Of a stretch of DNA of 34,415 nucleotides, positions 21,301 through 32,800 are shown piece after piece. The position numbers and the translations under genes were made by a program. Numbering within the stretch: position 1 is the first letter of the stretch; every line of letters begins with the position of its first letter. Origin of the DNA: Nemertoderma westbladi (Eukaryota > Xenacoelomorpha > Nemertodermatida > Nemertodermatidae); contig JAUCBJ010000458.1 of the NCBI GenBank assembly GCA_032718475.1, positions 1-34,415 of the forward strand. The letters are read 5' to 3'. The notes under the pieces are model-generated. The model saw nothing but the letters and a program-made list of their open reading frames with translations. It did no database searches and was not told the DNA's origin.

Positions 21301-24300
21301 ACTCACTACTTTAAATAAGTACATTATTACGTCGTCAGTCTAACTCACTACTTTAAATAAGTGCGTTAGTACGTCGTCAGTCTAACTCACTATTAATAAG
21401 TGCATTATTACGTCGTCAGTCTAAATCACTACTTTAAATAAGTTCGTTAGTACGTCGTCAGTCTAACTCACTATTAATAAGTGCATTATTATGTCGTCAG
21501 TCTAACTCACTATTAATAAGTGCATTATTACGTCGTCAGTCTAATTCACTACTTTAAATAAGTGCGTTAGTACGTCGTCAGTCTAACTCACTATTAATAA
21601 GTGCATTATTACGTCGTCAGTCTGACTCACTACTTTAAATAAGTGCATTACTAAGTCGTCAGTCTAACTTACTATAATTAAGTGCATTATTACGTCTTCA
21701 GTCTAACTCACTACTTTAAATATGTGCGATAGTACGTCGTTAGTCTAACTCACTACTATTAATAAGTGCATTATTACGTCTTCAGTCTAACTCACTACTA
21801 TAAATAAGTGCAGTACTACGTCGTCAGTCTAACTCACTATTAATAAGTGCATTATTACGTCGTCAGTCTAACTCACTACTTTAAATAAGTGCATTACTAC
21901 GTCGTCATTCTAACTTACTATAATTATGTGCATTACTACGTCGTCAGTCTAACTTACTACTTTAAATAAGTGCGTTAGATCGTCAGTCTAACTCAATACT
22001 ATAATTAAGTGCATTATTACGTCGTCAGTCTAACTCACTATTAATAAGTGCATTATTACGTCGTCAGTCTAACTCACTATTAATAAGTGCATTATTACGT
22101 CGTCAGTCTAACTCACTACTATAAATAAGTGCATTATTACGTCGTCAGTCTAACTCACTATTAATAAGTGCATTACTACGTCGTCAGTCTAACATACTAT
22201 TAATAAATGCATTATTACGTCGTCAGTCTAACTCACTACTTTAAATAAGTGCGTTAGTACGTCGTCAGTCTAACTCACTACTTTAAATAAGTGCGTTAGT
22301 ACGTCGTCAGTCTAACTCACTATTAATAAGTGCATTATTACGTCGTCAGTCTAACTCACTACTTTAAATAAGTGCATTACTACTTCGACAGTCTAACTTA
22401 CTATTAATAAGTGCATTACTACGTCGTCAGTCTAACTTACTATTAATAAATGCATTATTACGTCGTCAGTCTAACTCACTACTTTAAATAATTGCGTTAG
22501 TACGTCGTCAGTCTAACTTACTATTAATAAATGCATTATTACGTCGTCAGTCTAACTCACTACTTTAAATAAGTGCGTTAGTACGTCGTCAGTCTAACTC
22601 ACTACTTTAAATAAGTGCATTATTACGTCGTCAGTCTAACTCACTACTTTAAATAAGTGCATTATTACGTCGTCAGTCTAACTCACTATTAATAAGTGCA
22701 TTACTACGTCGTCAGTCTAACTTACTATTAATAAATGCATTATTACGTCGTCAGTCTAACTCACTACTTTAAATAAGTGCGTTAGTACGTCGTCAGTCTA
22801 ACTCACTACTTTAAATAAGTGCGTTAGTACGTCGTCAGTCTAACTCACTATTAATAAGTGCATTATTACGTCGTCAGTCTAACTCACTACTTTAAATAAG
22901 TGCATTACTACTTCGACAGTCTAACTTACTATAATTAAGTGCATTACTACGTCGTCAGTCTAACTCACTACCTTAAATAAGTGCGTTAGTACGTCGTCAG
23001 TCTAACTCACTACTTTAAATAAGTGCATTATTACGTCGTCAGTGTAACTCACTACTATAAATAATTGCATTATTACGTCGTCAGTCTAACTCACTACTTT
23101 AAATAAGTGCGTTAGTACGTCGTCAGTCTAACTCACTACTTTAAATAAGTGCGTTAGTACGTCGTCAGTCTAACTCACTATTAATAAGTGCATTATTACG
23201 TCGTCAGTCTAACTCACTACTTTAAATAAGTGCATTACTACTTCGTCAGTCTAACTTACTATAATTAAGTGCATTACTACGTCTTCAGTCTAACTCACTA
23301 TTAATAAGTGCATTATTACGTCGTCAGTCTAACTCACTACTTTAAATAAGTGCGTTAGTACGTCGTCAGTCCAACTCACTACTTTAAATAAGTGCGTTAG
23401 TACGTCGTCAGTCTAACTCACTATTAATAAGTGCATTATTACGTCGTCAGTCTAACTCACTACTTTAAATAAGTGCGTTAGTACGTCGTCAGTCTAACTC
23501 ACTACTTTAAATAAGTGCGTTAGTACGTCGTCAGTCTAACTCACTATTAATAAGTGCATTATTACGTCGTCAGTCTAACTCACTACTTTAAATAAGTGCA
23601 TTACTACTTCGTCAGTCTAACTTACTATAATTAAGTGCATTACTACGTCTTCAGTCTAACTCACTATTAATAAGTGCATTATTACGTCGTCAGTCTAACT
23701 CACTACTTTAAATAAGTGCGTTAGTACGTCGTCAGTCCAACTCACTACTTTAAATAAGTGCGTTAGTACGTCGTCAGTCTAACTCACTATTAATAAGTGC
23801 ATTATTACGTCGTCAGTCTAACTCACTACTTTAAATAAGAGCATTACTACGTCGTCAGTCTAACTTACTATAATTAAGTGCATTACTACGTCGTCAGTCT
23901 AACTCTCTACTTTAAATAAGTGCGTTAGTACGTCGTCAGTCTAACTCACTACTTTAAATAAGTGCATTATTACGTCGTCAGTGTAACTCACTACTATAAA
24001 TAAGTGCATTACTACGTCGTCAGTCTAACTGACTATAATTAAGTCCATTACTACGTCATCATTCTAACTCACTACTTTAAATAAGTACATTATTACGTTG
24101 TCAGTCTAACTCACTACTTTAAATAAGTGCGTTAGTACGTCGTCAGTCTAACTCACTATTAATAAGTGCATTATTACATCGTCAGTCTAACTCACTACTT
24201 TAAATAAGTGCGTTAGTACGTCGTCAGTCTAACTTACTATAATTAAGTGCATTATTACGTCTTCAGTCTAACTCACTATTAATAAGTGCATTATTACGTC

Positions 24301-26606
24301 GTCAGTCTAACTCACTACTATAAATAAGTGCGTTAGTACGTCGTCAGTCTAACTCACTATTAATAAGTGCATTATTACGTCGTCAGTCTAACTCACTACT
24401 TTAAATAAGTGCATTACTACTTCGTCAGTCTAACTTACTATAATTAAGTGCATTACTACGTCGTCAGTCTAACTCACTACTTTAAATAAGTGCGTTAGTA
24501 CGTCTTCAGTCTAACTCACTACTATAAATAATTGCATTATTACGTCGTCAATCTAACTCACTACTATAAATAAGTGCATTATTACGTCATCAGTGTAACT
24601 CACTACTATACATAAGTGCATTACTACGTCGTCAGTCTAACTTACTATAATTAAGTGCATAACTACGTCGTCAGTCTAACTTACTATAATTAAGTGCATT
24701 ATTACGTCGTCAGTCTAACTCACTACTATAATTAAGTGCATTATTACGTCGTCAGTCTAACTCACTACTATAAATAACTGCATTATTACGTCATCAGTCT
24801 AACTCACTACTTTAAATAACTGCATTATTACGTCGTCAGTCTAACTCACTACTATAAATAAGTGCATTATTACTTCGTTAGTCTAACTCACTATAAATAA
24901 GTGCATTATTACGTCGTCAGTCTAACTCACTACTATAAATAAGTGCGTTAGTACGTCGTCAGTCTAACTGACTATAATTAAGTGCATTACTACGTCATCA
25001 TTCTAACTCACTACTTTAAATAAGTACATTATTACGTCGTCAGTCTAATTCACTACTATAAATAAGTGAATTATTACGTCGTCAGTCTAACTCACTACTA
25101 TAAATAAGTGCATTATTACGTCGTCAGTCTAACTCACTACTATAAATAAGTGCATTATTACTTCGTTAGTCTAACTCACTATAAATAAGTGCATTATTAC
25201 TTCGTTAGTCTAACTCACTATAAATAAGTGCATTATTACGTCGTCAGTCTAACTCACTACTATAAATAAGTGCGTTAGTACGTCGTCAGTCTAACTGACT
25301 ATAATTAAGTGCATTACTACGTCATCATTCTAACTCACTACTTTAAATAAGTACATTATTACGTCGTCAGTCTAATTCACTACTATAAATAAGTGAATTA
25401 TTACGTCGTCAGTCTAACTTACTATAAATAAGTACATTATTACGTCGTCAGTCTAACTCACTACTATAAATAAGTGCATTATTACTTCGTTAGTCTAACT
25501 CACTATAAATAAGTGCATTATTACTTCGTTAGTCTAACTCACTATAAATAAGTGCATTATTACGTCGTCAGTCTAACTCACTACTATAAATAAGTGCGTT
25601 AGTACGTCGTCAGTCTAACTCACTATTAATAAGTGCATTATTACGTCGTCAGTCTAACTCACTATTAATAAGTGCATTATTACGTCGTCAGTCTAACTCA
25701 CTACTTTAAATAAGTACATTATTACGTCGTCAGTCTAATTCACTACTATAAATAAATGCATTATTACGTCGTCAGTCTAACTCACTACTATAAATAAGTG
25801 CATTATTACTTCGTTAGTCTAACTCACTATTAATAAGTGCATTATTACGTCGTCAGTCTAACTCACTACTTTAAATAAGTACATTATTACGTCGTCAGTC
25901 TAACTCACTATTAATAAGTGCATTACTACGTCGTCAGTCTAACTTACTATAAATAAATGCATTATTACATCGTCAGTCTAACTCACGCATTATTACGTCG
26001 TCAGTCCAACTCACTATTAATAAATGCATTATTACGTCGTCAGTCTAACTCACTACTATAAATAAGTGCATTATTACGCCGTCAGTCTAACTCACTATTA
26101 ATAAGTGCATTATTACGTCGTCAGTCTAACTCACTATTAATAAGTGCATTATTACGTCGTCAGTCTAACTGACTATTAATAAATGCATTATTACGTCGTC
26201 AGTCTAACTCACTACTATAAATAATTGCATTATTACTTCGTTAGTCTAACTCACTATAAATAAGTGCATTATTACGTCGTCAGTCTAACTCACTACTATA
26301 AATAAGTGCGTTAGTACGTCGTCAGTCTAACTGACTATAATTAAGTGCATTACTACGTCATCATTCTAACTCACTACTTTAAATAAGTACATTATTACGT
26401 CGTCAGTCTAATTCACTACTATAAATAAGTGCGTTAGTACGTCGTCAGTCTAACTGACTATAATTAAGTGCATTACTACGTCATCATTCTAACTCACTAC
26501 TTTAAATAAGTACATTATTACGTCGTCAGTCTAATTCACTACTATAAATAAGTGAATTATTACTTCGTTAGTCTAACTCACTATTAATAAGTGCATTATT
26601 ACGTCG
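18314..26606 (+). repeat. 39/42-bp satellite array (about 205 units)
   Basis: Two interchangeable unit lengths differ by one 3-bp step. The 39-bp form is ATTAATAAGTGCATTATTAC followed by GTCGTCAGTCTAACTCACT. The 42-bp form has ACTTTAAATAAG or ACTATAAATAAG in place of ATTAATAAG. Further variants include ATAATTAAG with AACTTACT and a TTCGTTAG form. Higher-order copies are visible: a block of about 366 bp with a CTTCGTCAG marker at 23241 and 23607, and a 3-unit, 123-bp block with an AACTGACT marker near 26331 and 26454. Units carry a TATAAATAAG box and an ACGTCGTCA box. The array stops 60 bp before a coding exon and resumes at 27531. Confidence 0.97.
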
Positions 26607-26627
26607 TTTAAAACATAATTGGAAATT

Positions 26628-26635
26628 ATAAATTA
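26628..26635 (+). promoter_or_regulatory. Possible TATA box before exon 1
   Basis: TATAAATT lies 38 bp upstream of the ATG at 26666, in the only 60 bp between the satellite and the coding start. If used, the 5' UTR would be very short. Alternatively, the ATTTTAAG before the ATG is a splice acceptor and the promoter lies further upstream. Confidence 0.3.
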
Positions 26636-26665
26636 ATTAAATAACGAAATTAAATTAATTTTAAG

Positions 26666-26826
26666 ATGGAATTTACCGATGTGAAGCAGCTACTATTGGG
26701 AAGGCCGTCTGAAGATACGTATTGCATCGCCAAGATCATACATGTCGTCAACGGACTGAAAAAATCAAAGAAATCAACGAACCCCAAACGTCAGAAACCG
26801 AACTACCATACCATGGTATTCTTGTT
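26666..26826 (+). CDS. Exon 1 of the OB-fold gene
   Basis: Encodes residues 1-53 plus two bases of codon 54. The ATG is in AAGATGG context and the donor TT/GTAAGT is at 26827. The exon has a Lys/Arg-rich loop (residues 32-44: KK, KKS, KRQK) between two predicted strands. Composition is balanced, while both sides are AT-rich or satellite. It lies between the end of the 39/42-bp satellite (26606) and a 44-bp array (from 27041). It is too short for ordinary ORF cut-offs. Confidence 0.72.
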
Positions 26827-29800
26827 GTAAGTTTTTGTTTTTATATCTTAATAATTAAAGATATTGTAACTTTATTTAGATATGATCTTTAATCATAATC
26901 AAAATATGTTAATTAACATAAAGTATAATTTAGATTACTACGCAGCGCCATCCCATTTGCCAATGTCGTTTGCGCCGGAATCTTTATGACGTCTGAAGCG
27001 ACGTCGAGATTTCTCCGTAATTGATCTTCCACCCCCAACCCGCGCCTAGTACTGTGGTTAATTTAACAACCGCCCCACTCCATTCGCGCTTAGTACTGTG
27101 GTTAATTTAACAACCGCCCCACTCCATTCGCGCTTAGTACTGTGGTTAATTTAACAACCGCCCCACTCCATTCGCGCTTAGTACTGTGGTTAATTTAACA
27201 ACCGCCCCACTCCATTCGCGCTTCGTACTGTGGTTCATTTAACATCCACCCACTCCACCCCCATTTTGACTCAGTCGTGTGGTTCATTTAACATCCACCC
27301 ACTCCACCCCCACTTTGACTCAGTACTGTGGTTAATTTAACACCTGACCCACCCTACCCGCGCTTAGAACTGTGGTTAATGTGACACCTTCTCCACCCTA
27401 CCCGCGCTTAGTACTGCGGATAATTTAACACCCGCCCCACTCCATCCGCGCTTAGAACTGTGGTTAATTTAACACCCGCCCCACTTCACACCCACTTAGT
27501 ACTGTGGTTAATTTAACAACCGCCCCACTAACTCACTACTATAAGTAAGTGCATTACTACGTCGTCTGTCTAACTCACTACTATAAATAAGTGCATTATT
27601 ACGTCGTCAGTCTAACTCACTATAAATAAGTGCATTATTACGTCGTCAGTCTAACTCACTACTGTAAGTAAGTGGATTACTACGTCGTCAGTCTAACTCA
27701 CTACTATAAATAAGTGCATAAACTCACCCGGACCGGTTGTACTACACTATTAATTACCCCGACCTGTTCCAATAGACTACTACTTACCCCGACCTGTTCC
27801 ACTACATTACAACTCACCCAGACCTGTTCCAATACACTACTACTTTCCCCGACCTGTTCCACTACATTACAACTCACCAGACCTGTTACACAACACTATT
27901 ACTTACCCCGACCTGTTCCAATACACTACTACTTATCCCTATCTGTTCCACTAGAATACAACTCCCCCAGACCAGTTCAACTACACTATTACTTACCCCG
28001 ACCTGTTCCACTACACTACAACGCACCCAGACCGCTTTCACTAGACTACCACTTATCCTAAGCTGTTTCACTACACTACAACTCACGTATACCGGCAAAC
28101 CACTCGAAACGCTAACGTGCCCTTTTTCGTCCAAAGTGCTAACTGTTCCAGATGCATGCAAATCAACTATACACCTAACTAACAAATTCTCTGGAAGGTC
28201 GCTAGAGAACATGGGTGGTAAAGACTACACATATACCATAGCCCTAACTGCATTGTCTATTAATGTTGTGCTAACTGCAAACCTGAACAGTATTACTATA
28301 CACCTAACTGCAAGGTCTAATTAATGTTGTGCTAACTGCAAACCCGAACAGTATTATTATACACCTAACTGCATGGTCAAATTAATGTTGTCCTAATTGC
28401 AAACCCGAACAGTATTATTATACACCTAACTGCATGGTTTATTCATGTTGTAGGCCTACTAACTAAGTGTTTAAACAGGATCAAACATTTTAGCATTTCT
28501 GTAATTCGTCTCGTGATCCTTATTTTGGCATTCGGCATTCGTGGGACCATGGAGCCCATAGGAGCCGGACACAATCGGCTTCACAGGCGTCAGTTAACTC
28601 CTGACCGTCTGCCTGTCTCACCCCCTACTGGAGAGAGAGCAGCCAACAATTATTTGAGTCCCTTTCCTGATGACCTTTCTGGCCCAAACCCTGGGTCACC
28701 AGGAAGGCCAGATTGTGATGGGGAGAGGGATTCTGGAGTTGGAGGCTACTCTCATGTTCCACCCCGACCAACAAAGCCATTGGTGAATCTGAGGCAAGTC
28801 ACAAGACTAGCCTCAGTAAACACCCTAACATTCGGGTCCCCAATGCGACAAGGTGAGCTGACTGCCTTGGCAGATAAGCTTTCTCTTAGCGCAGTGGGTG
28901 TTCAAGAACACCGAATGCAGACTGGACAGACGGATGAGGTTCTGATTAAGAACATGGGGGGCGGTTGGCGACTCGCCCTCGCGTCAGCAGATGATAGTGG
29001 CAATGGTGGAATTGGTCTATAGATGAATCCAACAGCACATGCAGCATTGGACAAAATAGACCAAACCTCTAACCGCATCATCCGTTGCCACTTCTCATGT
29101 TATGGAAGACTGGCTAAGAAGTTTCCTAAGGTGGTTCTGATTGTGTGCTACTACTATCTCCAACTATCTCGAACTAGTGTTGCCCCTGTAGAGGAGGTGG
29201 AAAATTTCTACCACAATCTACAAGCAGCTACTGATGGAGTGGATCAGCATGCATTCTTAACATTCCTGGGAGACTTTAATGGAAGTCTGCATCAATCACC
29301 TACATCGCCCTGGGTCTATAGCAATAGTGTTAACCGAAATTCTGTCCATCTTCAGGATTTTATCTCTGGAAATGGATTGTTTTCGGCTGGAACCCAGTTC
29401 AAGAAGCGAACTGGAAAGCTATGGACTCATAGTGGACACAGTGGTCACAAGTCCCGGATAGACCATATCCTGTTTCGTAGGAAATACATGAGCTCTATAC
29501 AAGACTGTAATGCATTTACACTTCGACCCTTCTCCAGTGATCACCGCCTTATTGTGGCCAAGGTAAGACTTAGTCTGCGTGCTAGCAGAACAACGAAATC
29601 TGCCTTGCCGCGGCATGACTGGTCCTCTCTGTTGCAACAGCCAAGTGTGAGATCCAGCTTCACACTACAGCTGAGCAACAGGTATGAGGCTCTTGCCTCT
29701 GAGGCGGCAGATCACTGTGAGGGCTATACTGCCTTTACAGAAGCAGTTAAGTTAGCAGCAGCAGAAACAGTTCCTGTATACTCTCGAAACAGGAAAAGGG

Positions 29801-32800
29801 CCCCCTGGACTGACAACAAAATTCAGAAGTGCCAAAATGACCTTCATAAGGCGCAGAAAGAGTCACGACTCAAACAGACTACAGCGGCCAAGAATGCAGT
29901 TAAGGCTGCATCTAGGTCCCTGAACAGGCAGTACTCTGCTAATCTACAGGAGATAATAAACCAACAGGTTGATGCCGTTAATGATGCTGATGACAGCAGG
30001 CAATCATCCCAAGCATGGAAATCGATCAATCTGCTTACTAGGCGGAAAAGCCAACCAACCACCAAGGTTAAGGCTGAATCACCAGCCGATCGCCTCAATG
30101 GTTGGAAAGCCCACTTTGAAAAGCTCCTCAATAATGACAGGGTATTGCCAGATAACTTTATAGAAGTAAAATTGTCTGAGTCTGTACTCCCAGATATTCC
30201 CATTGGCGATATCTCCTTTGCAGAAGTGAAGGCTGCTGCAAAGAGCATTAAGACCAATCGTGCCAGTGGAGTAGATGGTGTTCCCCCTGAGGTCTTTAAA
30301 ATACCTGAGTGTTTAAAGCTCATCTATCCCATCATAGTAGACATGTACCGAACAACAAGAGTCCCACAAGAAATGAAAACAAATAAGTTGGTGCCAGTTC
30401 CCAAGAAGGGCAACCTAACACTCTATGGTTCTTTTCGGGGAATCTCATTGATCTCGATTGCTGCAAAGCTATACAATAGGATTCTATTAAATCGCATCAG
30501 GGATCCCATTGAGATACTGCTCCGTGGAAAACAGAATGGGTTCCGTAAAGGTCGTGGGACCATGGAGCCCATTTTGGCACTTAGAAGGATAATTGAAGAG
30601 TTATCAAAAAAGAAAGACAGGCATCTGGCAGTTATCTTTGTTGACTTCTTCAAGGCCTTTGATTCAGTCTCTCGCTCACGTATGTTCAGCATACTTTCAT
30701 TATATGGGATTCCTGATGAAATTATTGCAGCAATCAGATCAGTATACGATGGTTCGATAACATTTGTGTCTACTGTTGATGGTGACACAGAACCATTTTA
30801 AGTGTTATAGGGCGTCCTCCAAGGAGACACACTTGCACCATTCTTGTTCATTATTGTGGTTGACTATGTTCTACGCATGTCCATAGATCATTATAATGAT
30901 GATGGGGTGATGATAACTCCACCTACTGGCTCCAGAAGTCGAGGAAATCCTGCCAAGTACCTAACTGATCTAGACTTTGCTGATGACTTAGGAGTACTCT
31001 CAGAATCATTAGAGGGAGCCCAACGGCTCCTCAGCTCATTAGAACATGCTGCTTCTAGTGTTGGTCTTTTTATTAACTCCAGAAAGACCACAATTCTGAC
31101 AGTTAACTTTGAAAGTCCACAGCAAGTCTCTGATCGGATGAGCATAAGCTCAAAGGATGGTATGCTTGAGCATGTGGACGACTTCTGTTACCTGGGATCA
31201 TGGAACCGGAAGTCAGGTGAGGACCTTCAAATACGTAAGGGAAAGGCATGGGCAGCCTTGAACAGGCTTTCCAGGATTTGGAAGTCACCGTGAATTAATC
31301 GGAAACTAAAGTCCGATTATTTAGAGCAGCAGTAGTTCCAGTTCTCCTCTACGGGAGTCCATGCTGGGCTCTAACTGCTGAGGACACCAAATCTCTGGAT
31401 GGCACATTCACAAGAATGCTACGCCGGGTTCATTGTGTCAATTACAATGCACACATCTCCAACCAGACACTATATAACATTGGAGGTGTCTCATTGGTTC
31501 CCCCAAGCTTGACACTAGAACAAAATCGCCTCCGCTTTGCAGGACATTGCTTTCGCCGTGAGGACCAGCCAGTGCATAATCTTGTACTTTGGCAGCCTCA
31601 TGGAGAGAATAAGCATGGTGGACAGCCCATGACTTTCTTGAGACGCATCTTAAAGGACACTGGCCTTAAAGATGCGGATGATCTAGCAAATGTCATGGGT
31701 GATGGGGAGTTGTGGCGGTGCAATTTTGTTGACAAGCCGGCACAGCATTGTTAAAAATGCAGCTGCAATGCTGCATGCCGATCCTAGTAGTAGTGTTTGT
31801 ACCCCGCGGTAAAACGGTGTTCTACCCTGCATTGCTCCATTTGTATGTTTTACCCTGCGGTATACAGTGTTTGTCGTTTGCACCCAGTGGTATAACAGTG
31901 TTTTGCCCTGATGTGTAATGTACAAGTGGTATAATGGTGTTTGTACCCAGAGGTGTCTCCTACCCGTGGTGTCGTTGTGTGTCTTTGTATCTTTTTATTA
32001 TCTTTACTATGACTTAAAGTTATAAAGTTTTCTCTAATATTTAATACTTTCAGAGATATTATATGCGGTCTCACATTCCACGTCTTACATAAAGATCGCG
32101 ATGCTTCTGAGCGATTTTTTCGACATGGAGTTAGAACCGGAGCCACTGTTCAACTGGAGGAAGTGGAGTTCCAGTCATCAACGAGGGGTGTTGGAACTTA
32201 CAGTACGGATTGCCCTGCGCAAGTCATCCATCAACCCCTCCGTTCATATACTGAACCCTACTTCACTTCCCCGGAACTATCCGGGTTTGCCATTTTCATG
32301 GCACACCTTGACTTGCAATCTGTAAGTATTTATTCAAAATATAATCTTACCATTAATATTATGGCGGTGGGAGGAGATATACTGTTTTTTGACAACCTTT
32401 CAGATTTATAATTCTCAAATTATCGTAATTTTTGGGTTTTGTACTTATTTTGTAATATACTTAGGTACCCAATGTGATATCCTACATTACAGGTCAGAAA
32501 TTTTTTTTCCCGTTATTTAATATTAGTTAATACCATTTAAAAATTAAAGAATCTTGCGTGGTCTTAAAACCCTAAGGCTTTTACAGTTTTGAATTTAAAC
32601 ACCTTAAATTTATTTAATATGATAGATGAGGGATGGCATTACAAACTATCGCACAAATTTTGATGAATATAAACCTTCTCTGCTATATGGCGCCGCAAAT
32701 TTATACTATTTTTTAGTATTATTATAAATAGTATTAACTAAATATTTCAAAAAGTTATACGTTGTTCAAAAATTTGTGCAGGGTTACTATGTAAACGCAC

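Larger units (their letters stand above)
28500..31970 (+). mobile_element. APE-type LINE (non-LTR retrotransposon), inactive
   Basis: The body encodes an apurinic-like endonuclease followed by a reverse transcriptase and a Cys/His-containing tail on one strand, then a 3' region of degenerate units of about 28 bp (GTGGTATAACAGTGTTTGTACCC type, 31786-31965). It inserted in sense orientation in intron 1 of the OB-fold gene. No separate ORF1 was found upstream. No poly-A tail or clear target duplication is visible, so the borders are approximate. The clade (for example RTE, CR1, Jockey or I) is not assigned. Confidence 0.9.

Noticed and set aside
18314-26606. CRISPR-like regular repeat
   Set aside because: Units are contiguous with no unique spacers, there are no cas genes, and the context is eukaryotic.
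27714-28212. 115- and 108-codon frames on opposite strands
   Set aside because: Both are 10-residue repeats from the 30-bp minisatellite, open because 30 is divisible by 3.
29844-30323. 159-codon and other minus-strand frames under the LINE
   Set aside because: They are antisense shadows of the endonuclease/RT reading frame, which carries all the recognisable motifs.
32101-32411. 74- and 82-codon frames starting at 32101 and 32163
   Set aside because: They run across the GTAAGT donor at 32322 in other frames. The exon frame from 32054 joins exons on both sides in phase and fits the protein better.
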